A stretch of 64,000 nt of DNA, taken from positions 178,501 through 242,500 of the forward strand of contig CAJNDS010002795.1 of NCBI GenBank assembly GCA_905221605.1. Direction: 5' to 3'. The DNA comes from Symbiodinium natans. Taxonomy: Eukaryota > Sar > Dinophyceae > Suessiales > Symbiodiniaceae. The notes below the pieces were generated by a model. The model had not been told where the DNA came from and made no database searches. It worked only from the letters and a program-made list of their open reading frames with translations. A program made the position numbers and the translations under genes. This document shows positions 12,601 through 24,400 of this stretch, one piece after another. How positions within the stretch are numbered: position 1 is the stretch's first letter; the number at the start of each line of letters is the position of its first letter.

Positions 12601-15600
12601 GCCCAGTACGCCGGCCCGAGTCGCGCCTCCTTTAAGAGCGACCTGACACCACGTTTGAATAAACCCACACATGCTTCAGCGCGCCCATTTGTTTGCGGGA
12701 CTCCAGGATCACCAGTGGTCCTATATATCAGACGAGTTTCACAAAAGGACCGGAAGCGTGCATTGACAAACTCCCCCGCTCGATCTGAGTGGATTCTCAA
12801 CACCGGATACCCATGTCTCTGCAAGCGCACCATCATTCTTTGAACTGCCGACAAAACAGTTGTTTGCTGTTTATCCACAATCGGCTCCACCATAACGAAG
12901 TTGATCATACGGACAGGTTGGGTCAAGTGGTCCTTCAGTTCCTTCCAGGATTTTTCAGAAGCTTGGATTTTCAACACCTCTGCCTCCAGAACTGGCGCAG
13001 GTTCCACCGGCGCAGAGTCTTCCTCCTCGAAGTTAGCGACTGCATCGCCTAACCATTCTCCGACACCAGCACCTTCATCTGCCACCTGATCTTCCACCTC
13101 ATCCGCATCTTCCTCCTTTTCTGGAGGGCGACCCACATTGGGATCCAACATTGGAAATTGATAGACACCAATAACAGCGTGTCGTGGCTTCTGCTGGTGA
13201 GCATCCTTTGAACACTTGTATGGACCCGCTAAGTCCAATGATAAAGTGTAAGCATCCCCATGCTTTCGCCTCAAATGGCGACGCTCTTTTCCAGCAGCAG
13301 ACACACAGATTTGACAATCACGTCTGAAGGGAATATGCCCCCTTAGGCAATGGTCACGGAAAGCTCGCTCCTCAGTCGTCAACCTCCGTAACGTCCCTTC
13401 TCGTTCTTCTTTTTGTAACACCGCAGCTTCCCGTTCAGCATCGCTCTCATGCAACCATTGTGCCAACCTGTGACGTATTCTTTTAACCAATCCAAACGCC
13501 CATCGCGCCCATATAGAGGATTGTCCCGTACGCTCTTCCAGGGTAGAAGCGAATGTTGCTGACCACGGAACAACCACGCGAACTTGTTCTAACGATTCCC
13601 ATAGTTCCATATCAGACACCAGGAAAGTCGTAGGTTTCACCAGAGCATGTCCCAATGCTCCTTGATCAAAGTGTGCAGCGTACATTCCATAACGCTCACA
13701 AAAGCTTTTCACCTCTGGCCAACTCCAGAAGGTAGGACTTGAGAGCCCTTCCTGAGAACCATCCACCAGATCCTCAGCACTCAAGACCGTTTTGCCGTTC
13801 TGAGAGAAATCTTTCCCTATGAGTTCAGGGTCCCCAGGGCTTTCCATGCCAAAGAAGACAGAACTCCCATTGATGACTTCAGCAGTTCCACACCTTGAAT
13901 GCACCGCCACGTCATATAGGAAAAGCATCTTCAGAAGTAAAACACCATCCTTTTGAGCTAATTCTTGATGTGGCCAAGGAAGACTTTTTAACCCCAACCG
14001 TTCAGGCCCACAGCGTCGGCGTAATACAGGTGGACCACCGTCTTCACCTCTCAACCTTGACACTGTCCTGCATGGAGGTCCTCCCACCACAGCAACCACC
14101 TTTCCTTCAGCCGCCAGATGCAGAAGATACTTCCAGACGCTCGAATTATGTAGGTCACCGCCTTTTGTCAAATCCAGCTCCAGTACCTCCACATCCCGAC
14201 TGGGAAAATGCCATTTTTGTTTTCCCGAAAATAGGTGTACCACCACCCTTTTTGCTCGTGCCAGCCGTCTCCTTTTATGACGGTTGAAAGGCAACGCCGC
14301 AATATCTCCACGTGGCAACAGCTCCATCAGCATATTTTCTGGTATATCCCCATAATACCACCGAAGAAATCTCCAGCATGCCTGGACGAACTCCTCCTCA
14401 TTCGCTGACGCTGTCCGCGCTGCGCTTTGCAACGACGTTTTTACAGCCACCTCGTTGTCCGTATTCGGACACCCTTGAACCATACGTGCCACCTTCAAAG
14501 CTTGCTTTGGGGAGCACCAATCCATTTCATCAATGATCTGAAGCGCCACCTCCTTTTCTAAACAAGGGCACCCATTCAGATCACGAACGCGAAGTTCCCC
14601 CAGAACAGGATGTGAGGCTGTGCACTTGCCACCACGCCACTGAACTCTGAGACCAACCAAGGCGCTCGCTTTGCCAATTGGCACTAGTGGATCTACCATT
14701 TCAGGAGTTACCAGGGTCCCACCTGGGGTAATACACATCTCCCGAGATCCAACAGCTAAAGACACCAACACCTTTTGCTGCGGAAGCTGTTCTCCAGGAC
14801 GAAGTGATCTGAGAGGATGTGATGCTCCCGAGTCCAACATGCCCATTCCCGAACACTCATTGGTGTCAGAAACCCTGGCCACATGTAGAACGCATACTCC
14901 TCGGCCTTCTCCCTGCTTCGGCAACAACGTGGCATCCTGACGAACCGACTCCACAGTCCGCCCTTCCATTCCTCCATTGAGAATGGGACCAAGACGCACG
15001 CTGCCTTTCAGCATGCAAAACCACTTTTTCAGCTGTTTTGTAATCCATAACCAAACAGCCATGTTCAAACCACAAGAGCTGGTCCAGCGAAGATTTTGCA
15101 CCCACGTGACACATCCCATTGATCACCGTGAGGTTCGCCCCAAACTCCAAAATCAACCAGAGAGGGATGATCAGGGGCCCATTGTCTTCCCTAATCAACG
15201 TCCCTTTCTCTGTAATCCTCATTGCCACACCACCAAGCGCGCTTTGCACCATAACAGTAGTGTCGGGTAAACATTCCCATGGAAAAAGCGTCCGCACAAG
15301 ATGCGTAGCAGCCGTATCCACCAACGCCACTCTCCTTTCCTGCTGAAACAATCCAGATCCACATAACATTCGAACACTGGGATCCCCGCTTGATGCTGAC
15401 TGCGCTGATGACAGCTTCATAGATTTCAGCACTTCCAACGCTTCAGCAAGGACTTGATTGGGTGTTGATGGTGATGAGGGACTTGCAGAACCTTTATCCA
15501 ATCCCGCATTAGCCGTCTCATCTCCCCCTTCAGCTACCTCTGCCTTTTTGGCATTTCCCCATTTCGCACCTTTGCCGCCCTTTCCCCCTTTGGGAGAATT

Positions 15601-18371
15601 CCCTTTAGATCTACTCCTCTCAGGGTTTGAGTCCACATTGGAACTTGCACCATCCTTATATGGACATTGCGGCTGCAGATGGCCAACGGCCCCACACTCA
15701 AAACATCTTCCTCGCTCAAGGGAGTCTTTGTCATGGCGGAATTTGCAGCGGGATCCGAACTTGCAACCTGCATCGGTCTTCCCATATATCCAACAGAAAG
15801 GACGTTCACCATCTCCGCTGTACCTGTTTCCTTTCCCTTTGCCTTTGTCACCCTCCTCTGTCTCGTCACCAGTTCCCTTTTGGGCCTTATTTAACCTGGC
15901 CCTTTTCTTGGCGTCCAAGTCCTGCTTCACCTCTTGTTCACCAGCACTATGCAATAGCAGTTCAAACTCTGCCTGTAACATTTCAGCTAGTTGTGTTGCA
16001 GTTTCAGAGGTCGGCGAGTAGTCCACCCCCAATTTCTCCCGAAAGGATGCCACTCTGAAATGCACCGTAGGGTGTTTTGCCAGCAACGCGGATGATAAAG
16101 CATCCAATCCCTTGATAAGCAAGGTAGCGTCCGGCTCGGATGCTCGCAGCTCCCTTAATCGGGAACGCCATTGCGCCCATTGTCGCACTCCCTTAATAGC
16201 CTCTGAAATTGAGGTTGCTGAAGATGGTTGCACCAAGAAGTTCAACATTGTGCTGCGCTCATTTGCTCCACCTGGTTGGTAGACCGTCAGCAATTTGTAA
16301 AATATCATCACCGACCCCAACATTCGAGTGGAAACGATCTCGGTCTTCAATCTCTCCGGGATCGCCTGTAGCAGCAAAGACACCGCTCTCTGCTCCAACA
16401 AAACATGCACAGTTTGAACCACCTTGAGCCCTTCTAGCTCAGCCTTGATGCCCAACCTTTCCAGTGGAGAAACACTCAACCATTTGGCATACGCTTGATA
16501 TGCCTTTGAGTAGACACATTGCCACCACACTCTTCCTGTATCTGTCAGCGAAGACAACATTGGTTCGATCATTGCGATCCAATCACCCAGTGCCGTCGGA
16601 TTGCTTGGTGTGTAGTCTGCCAAAGTTGGAAGGCTCATCACATGCTTCCCGAGAGCCTCCGGACGTTCGGTTCCAGAACTATCACCAGTGATTGGCATAC
16701 CGCGTGGCACCACTGCTCCAGGAGGTAAACTGACCCTACCACCAGGCCCTTGAGGTAGTCCATGTCCTATACCGGGCGTAACAGCTGTGAGCGGAACCTT
16801 TTCTAATTCCAACTTCCCAGCGACCATTTTCCACCGATACGGAACATCATCCACCATTGTATATCCACCCGATCCTGCTGAGTTCTCTTGCATTGCAGTT
16901 TCCCGAGCTGAAACAAAACCGGGCTGGTTCCCCGCAGGTGCGACAGAACCATCAACACCTGATGGCATGGAAGTAATCGGAACATGTGTTAAACCAGGTG
17001 GTCCACTTGCATATCCACCACTTGCAGGACCTCCCGTGGGGTAATTCAATGGAGGCAATCTGGAGGGTTTCTTCCCTTCAGCTACATGCATCATTGGCAC
17101 TTCTTTTTCATCCTCCACTTGAACATCCCCCTTCCTGGACCCAGGCAAGGATTGAAGATCACAACCCTTTGGCAGGTCGTAGCCCTCAATAGGCAGCCAT
17201 GTCCCATCAGGCAACACAGTCCAAAAACCACCCATACCATCCGTGTAGAAAACTTGTCCTGGCAGGTACTGCTTCTCTGGAGTCATTCCTAGAGGATATG
17301 CCGTGTTTGCGTCCACCACTCCAGAGCTCCGTGCCCTTGAAGCTGACCCAGATGCAGCAGAGGTATAGCTTTTTTCCTCCACCCGATGCAACCTGTTCCC
17401 CAGCTCCTTTGTCTGCACAAGCAACTCTTTCAGCGCACGCTTCACCACCGCCATATCTTCAGATTGCTCTTCACCACTAACATCAGGAATGAGTTCTTCG
17501 TCGGCTTGCACTCCACCAATAGTACCTCGTTCCATTTGTCCCATTAAGCCTGACGATGGTCTCTCAACAGGTGCAGGTTCCTGACCCAAAAGATCTTGCA
17601 GCGAAGGCGGTCTTCTCGTACCTTCACCACTCCTGTCCCCTCCGCTCGCGGGAAGACTTGCCGGCCTTGACTGCCTAAGTCTCATTTCTTCTTGAGCCCG
17701 CTCGCTCCAGAAAGGATTTGCTGCTTGAACCGGAACCACTTCGTTTTCCACCTGAGGCGTTGGTTGTATCATTGCAACCTCCCTACCATCTGTCAGTGCT
17801 TGTACCATTTGTTGTCGATCTTCACCCCCATCACCACGATTTCCTTCGGCTTCATTGGCCGTTGGCGACAGTCCAGGCTCAGAGCGACGCCGCATCATGT
17901 CCATGGCGTTAAACAAACGAAAAATCTTTACCAACTCCGCAGGAAGCCTAATTTGGGCTCATAACCTACGGGGGGCAACCGAAGGAGGACAGGGAACAAA
18001 ACAGTCAACCCCAACAGAAGCCCTTAATACCCCTGGAACAACCAACAACCGAACAGCAAGACCCCAAACCAAGGGCCCACTTTTTACGAAACCTTCGACC
18101 GCTTTGGTCATGGCTTGAGCCAACGATTATCGGGTTCATTGACCCTTTAACTTCCAATACCAACTCCTTTCTACAATACCAATTGCAGCTCCGCACCCTA
18201 AACCCTAAACCGAAGCAGGTAAGCCCCTCCTAATTCTCCCAATTGCCAGGCGCGAAGCTGTGCGCCGAGGGCCTTCAGCAGGTCGCCCTCGGCCTCTCGC
18301 GCGACTTGGGGCGTTGGAGGGCTTAGGGTTCAGTGTTTAGGGTTCAGGGTTTAGGGTTGAGGGTTGAAGGC

Positions 18372-18410
<39 letters not shown>

Positions 18411-21400
18411 CGTTGAGGGTTGAGGGTTTAGGGTTTCAGCCTTGATGACAATATATGCCACAAGTTCGAGACAGGGGCCAGGCTGGCAAAGCAACTTGAG
18501 AAGCTTTCTCACTTGTGAAGGTTGTTGGGGTTTAGTTTTTGGGGTTTGGGGTTTCCTCTACTATGAAGGTCTGTCTCCGTGTGAGACTAGTGAAGGTGCC
18601 ACAGCCGGCCCAACCTACCCCAGGCGCCTGAACCCACTCAGGTCAGCTTCGGGAGGGGCGATGGCCCGCGCCCCCAGCTAGCTCTGTTGGGGTTTGGGGG
18701 GTTTGGGGTTTAGGGTTTACGGTTTAGGGTTTAGGGTTCAGGGTTCAGGGTTCAGGGTTCAGGGTTCAGGGTTCAGGGTTTTGGGTTTTGGGTTTAGGGT
18801 TTAGGGTTTAGGGTTTAGGGTTTAGGGTTTAGGGTTTAGGGTTTAGGGTTTAGGGTTTAGGGTTTAGGGTTTAGGGTTTAGGGTTTAGGGTTTAGGGTTT
18901 AGGGTTTAGGGAGCTCTCAAACTGAAGAACCATGTCCAACAACGACCGAGTGTATTGTTGGTGGCTCAGGAGGTGCTGTGGCCAAATCTCAAATTCTACC
19001 CCCCGCGTCCCCGGTTTTACTTGGGTTCTGAGATACCTAAGTAACCCCAGATAACCCCTCAAAACCCCCTACGGTCCCTTGTAAGGGTCCCTCCTTTAGT
19101 CCCTTGATGAGCACTCTAAGCCCAAAACCCTAAGCCATAAGCCCCGAAACTTGGACGCCTCAAGTGTACAGCGGTGTGCGTGGCATCGGTGCCGGCAGCC
19201 CTGGCAAGAACGATCGCGGCTTCTGTGTGAGCAGGGTTTAGGGTTTAGGGTTTACAATTAGGCTTTGGGGTTTGCGGATCTGGGATTCGTATGGCCGCGT
19301 ATTTCTGAAGCCAATGTTCCCCCCCTTAGACACCTACGGAGCGCAAGAATATGTGAGGAACAGAAGCCCAAGACGACCCTGCCGAACACTTCATGGCCCC
19401 CCTTACACATCATACCCCCTCAATTAAAGGCCCTACGCTTCATAACCCGTTCATAAGAACGAACCACCTCTAAAGCCCCTACACCCTACACCCTACACCC
19501 TACACCCTAAACCCCAAACCCTAAAACCCTAAACCCTAAACCCTAAACCCTAAAACCCTAAACCCTAAACCCTAAACCCTCTGAAGCGCCTTGCCTGGCG
19601 ATCTGCCAGGCGGCAGAAGCGGTCCAAGCCCCTCCGGTCGCGGTCGAGAGCGGTCACCTGCATGGAGGGTTTGGGTTTGGGGTTTGGGGTTTGGGGTTTA
19701 GGGTTTAGGGTTTAGGGTTTAGGGTGTGGGGTTTGGGGTTTGGGGGTTTGGGGTTTGGGGGTTTGGGGTTTGGGGTTTGGGGTTTGGGGTTTGGGGTTTG
19801 GGGTTTGGGGTTTGGGGCTTGGGGTTCAGGGTTTGGGGTTCGGGGTTTAGGGTTTGGGGTTTGGGGTTTTAGGGTTTGGGGTTCGGGGTTCGGGGTTTGG
19901 GGTTTGGGGTTCGGGGTTTGGGGTTTGGGGTTTGGGGTTTGGGGTTTGGGGTTTGGGCTTTGGGCTTTGGGCTTTGGGCTTTGGGGTTTGGGCTTCGGGG
20001 TTTGGGGTTTAGGATAGAAATTGCGAGCATGAGGGAATCCGATGCGATGCGATGGCGCGTGAGACCCTCATCAGCCAGTTACGCAGAGAGATGGCTCAGA
20101 AATGAGCTGCTGCAACAGGAGAATATAAACACAGCAGCAAACAGGTTTCGCAGGTTGCTCGCGCAAAGAATGGAACCGCATGAGTTCTGTATGCCGTGTA
20201 GAGCGAATGTGAAGGAGATCTATCCTGATCTCCCAGTGCGCCTTCTGACCCAAGGCACACGGATGTGGGCAGTGGATTTCTCCAACAATCGAGCCAGACA
20301 TGTCCATAGGTCAACATCTGGATGATTTACCCATCGCCAACGGCTGCCAGCCCAAAAGCAAGGATTTGGGGAAGGCCTTGAAAAACTGACGCATTAGGGT
20401 TTAGGTTTTAGGGTTTCGGGCTTGGGGCTTAGGTTTCTGAAGTTCCGTCAGGGAGGGAGAGGGGCTTTAGGGGTGTGGGCTCAGGGTTCTGTATGTATGA
20501 TTTTGGTGGATGAATCAAAAAAATCAACCATTTGGAAACATAATACCACGTGATGGTTGTGCAGTAATATCATTTAAAATATCATTCTACTGGTTCTTCA
20601 TCTTTATGTCTTACATCAAGTCCACGACCAAAAATATATGATAGAAAAGGTAGAATGTTAGGTGAATGTATTAAAGGTGATATGTATATAAAAGATATGA
20701 ATCATACTAAAGGACATACAATGATGTGAAATTTCCGTTCAAGGGTCCATGGCATGATGGAATGACAGAATGCATAATCAGATAACGGGGAAAAAGCGCA
20801 GCCGGAAGAGCCCCCCAAACCCGAAGCCCCATAACTTATAACTATAATCCTAAACCCTAAACCCTAAACCCGAACCCCTAAACCCTAAACCCTAAACCCT
20901 AAACCCTAAACCCTAAACCCTAAACTAAACCCGGCCTCCCAGCCCAGGGTTGCCAGCGCCAGGGCCTCCCTCCCTGACCCGCAGCCGACATCCAGGGCGT
21001 GGGGGCCCTCCTGCAATTTCGGAGCGAGGGTTTAGGGTTTAGGATTTAGGCTTTAGGGTCTAGGGTTTGGGATGTTAGGGTGTTATATAGGGTGTTAGAG
21101 TTAGGGTGTTTGGGTGTTTGGGTGTTAGGGTGTTAGGGTGTTAGGGTGTTAGGGTGTTAGGGTGTTAGGGTGTTAGGGTGTTAGGGTGTTAGGGTGTTAG
21201 GGTGTTAGGGTGTTAGGGTGTTAGGGTGTTATGGTGTTAGGGTGTTTTGCGATTTCTCATTGGACTCCCTAACAATCCATATGCATATCTGCTTGCCGGC
21301 TGCCAGCTTGGGTCCATGTTATCGGGGGGGGGGGGGGGGGGGGGGAGGCTTGGTCAACCCTAAGACCCTACAACCCCTAAAACCCCTGAACCCTTAAACC

Positions 21401-24400
21401 GCTAAACCCCAAACCTCCCACCCTTAAACCCCTAAACCCCAAACCCCCTAAATCCTGACACCCCTAGCCCCTAACCCCTAAATCCCTAATCCGCTTTGAA
21501 ATTTCTAAGCCCTCTAAACCCCGAAACCCTAAACCCCGAAATCCTAAAAACCCCCTAAGCCCCCCAAAACCGAAACACTAAACCCGAAACCCTAAACTCC
21601 AGCCCTAAACCCTAAACCCTGCACCCCAAACCCCAAACCCTAAACCCTGAACCCCAAACCCCAAGCCCCGAAGCCCAAACCCGACACCCTAAACCCTCAA
21701 CTTTGGGGGGGCCTCGGCCTCAAAGGACCGCCGAATCTCGTCCAGCCGGGACATGGACTCCTTCGGTTCAATTCTTCCGCCGGCGTTTCCAGGGTCTAGG
21801 GTTTAGGGTTTAGGGTTTAGGGTTTAGGGTTTAGGGTTAGGGTTTAGGGTTTAGGGGTTAGGGCTTAGGGTTTAGGGTTTAGGGTTTAGGGTTTGGCGTT
21901 TAGGGTTTAGGGTCAAGTTCCCTGAAAACCCCAAATACAAAAACCTGGAGCTCTGAACCCACCTTGCCTGGAGAAGCGGGGACGGCGAGAAGAGGAAGCG
22001 CCCAGGCGGGCTTGGGCCCACCTGTCACTCCCGAAGACTTCGGGTTTAGGGTTTAGGGTTTAAGGCTTAGGGTTTAGGGTTTAGGGGGTTTAGGGAGTTT
22101 AGGGAGTTTAGGGAGTTTAGGGAGTTTAGGGAGTTTAGGGAGTTTAGGGTGCCGGGTTTAGGGCTTAGAATTAGGGCTTAAGGGTTAGGGTTTAGGGCTC
22201 AAACGAAGCATTGAAAGCTGAGGGGGGTCTGCCGTGGTTTGCGGAGCAGTCGGTTGCATGGTCCTTATGTCAACCAGCAAGTAAGGTCCAAACCATAACC
22301 CTCTGCACCGCGAAGCCTCTCAGCAACTGCATCCCAAATCCTAGGCCCCTACACCCTAAACCCTAAACCCTAAACGCCTCGGGCGCCGAGGCCAAGAGGC
22401 CGGGTGTGGCCGGCACCACAGTTGCTTGCCAGGCCTTAGCCTGGGCCGAGGAAATCAAAGGGGTTAGGGTTTAGGGTTTAGGGTTTAGGGTTTAGGGTTT
22501 AGGGTTTAGGGTTTAGGGTTTAGGGTTTAGGGTTTAGGGTTTAGGGTTTAGGGTTTAGGGTTTAGGGTTTTAGTGTTTAGGGTTTAGGGTTTAGGGTTTA
22601 GGGTTTAGGGTTTAGGGTTTAGGGTTTAGGGTTTAGGGTTTAGGGTTTAGGGTTTAGGGTTTAGTGTTTCGGGTTTAGGGTTGGGTTTCGTTCCGGTTGG
22701 TTTTGGGGCTCACAGTGAGGGCTTGGGGCGAAGAGTTTCATAAGGTGTGTATTGCTTTTGCTCGTATTGAGGGCTTGAGGCCGTTGAGGCTTCAGGTCCT
22801 GCATACGGAATTGGGTACCCCGTGGCCTTCCCGGAACCAGTGCGTCTTGGAGTCTCGGGCGGGCCGTGGGTGCTCTAAGGTTCAGGGCTGGATACGGGCT
22901 CCGGGCACCCCCAAACAGCGCAGCCCTCAACTGCCCTAAGCCCTCTCAGAGTACCCAGAAAAGAGGCCCAAGCCCCCCTTTTTCTCCGAAGTTTCAACAG
23001 CCACAACCCTCGGCCGCGCGGCCCGCGTGGCGAACCAGTCCCGAACCTGCCAGTTCGGCTGCTTCTTTGGGTGGCTGAACTTGAAGCCCCTGCTTTGGTT
23101 CGTGAGTGTCCGCGATATTATTACAACATGTAAAAAATCAACATAATATTAAATAAGAAAATAATGCTAATAATAAAAATGATAATGATAATGATAATGC
23201 TAATGATAATGACCATGCTCATGACAATGATAATGACAATGATAATGACAATGATAATGACAATGATAATGACAATAATAATAACAACAGGAATAATAAT
23301 AGTAATAATAATACATATCATCATCACAATCATGATCATAGTCATAATCATAAAAACAATAACAATAGTAATAACAACAATAATAATAATGATGACAATG
23401 ATGATGATGATGATGATGATGATGATAGCAATAATAATAATAATAGTAATGATCATAATCATAATCATCATCAAAATCATAACCATAGTAATAATAAGAA
23501 TAAGAATAAGAATAAGAATAAGAATAAGAATAAGAATAAGAATAAGAATAAGAATAAGAACAAGAATAAGAATAAGAACAAGACTAAGAATAAGAATAAG
23601 AATAAGAATAAGAATAAGAATACGAATAAGAATAAGAATAAGAATAATGACAAAAATAAGAATAAGAATAAGAATAACCATAGCCATAACCATAACCATA
23701 ATCATAATCACAATAATAATCATAATGACAATCAACATATCGTAATCATAATCATAATCATAAACATGATAATAATAATAAAAGGTTATTATTATGAAAA
23801 TAAAAATAATCATAATAATAATAGTAACAATAAGAATAGGAATCATCATCATAAACCTTGAAAAGGACCCAAGGTCCTTGCGGATCTCTATGGGACCGGG
23901 CCACGGTGCGCCCTAAACCCTAAGCCCTAAAAACCGAAACTGCCCTCAAAAGCAGCCCCCCAAACCGTAAACCCGAAACCCTAAACCCTAAACCCGAAAC
24001 GACCCCCAAACCCCTTAAGAAGCAGGTCCAGGGGCGCCTTCTCCAGCCCCTAAACCCTAAACCTAAACCCTGAACCCTGAACCCTGAACGGTACACCCTA
24101 ACCCCGAAACCCTAAACCCCGAACCCTGAACCGTAAACTCTAAACCCTAAACCTAAACCCTAAACCCTGAGTCATAAACCCTAAACCCTAAACCCCAAAC
24201 CCTAAAACCTGAAGCAGGGGTGCCTCCTCCAGCGAGCTCTCTTCGCAGCAGACCACGAAGGGCCGTGTTCGGGCCGGGAGCCTTCGAGCAATCGGGGAGT
24301 TCAAGGGTTTAGGGTTTGGGGTTTAGGGTTTAGGGTTTGGGGATTAGGGTTTAGGGGTTTAGGGTTTGGGGGTTTAGGGGTTTAGGGGTTTAGGGGTTTA

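Larger units (their letters stand above)
8268..18195 (-). mobile_element. Ty1/copia-type LTR retrotransposon, 9.93 kb, with extra modification-enzyme-like domains
   Basis: Two 229 bp direct repeats (8268-8496 and 17967-18195) flank gag, protease, integrase, reverse transcriptase and RNase H reading frames, all on the minus strand, so the 5' LTR is on the right. Integrase lies before RT, which is the copia order. A 5 bp repeat CCCTA borders both ends (8263-8267 and 18196-18200). A primer-binding site follows the 5' LTR and a purine tract precedes the 3' LTR. The LTRs differ at two positions, so insertion looks recent. Pol also holds a cytosine-methyltransferase-like domain and a 2OG-Fe(II)-oxygenase-like domain. 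The element lies in an intron of the rhodanese-methyltransferase gene, in the same orientation as that gene. Two frame changes mean it is either frameshift-regulated or lightly damaged. Confidence 0.95.

Noticed and set aside
9016-17964. Many plus-strand ORFs of 60-187 codons
   Set aside because: All are antisense shadows of the retrotransposon gag and pol frames.
19724-20017. Gly/Phe/Trp/Val repeat ORF (GFGVWGLG)
   Set aside because: Direct translation of TTTGGGG repeats; the same artefact occurs at 58479-58793.
22980-23100. Exon-like minus-strand segment (NWQVRDWFATRAARPR) between gene 1 exons 4 and 5
   Set aside because: Exons 4 and 5 join directly in phase and the rhodanese layout leaves no room for it; it may be an unrelated fragment.
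23121-23852. 243- and 193-codon Ile/Met/Arg-rich open frames
   Set aside because: They are both strands of a compound AT-rich microsatellite; no start context, family or natural composition.
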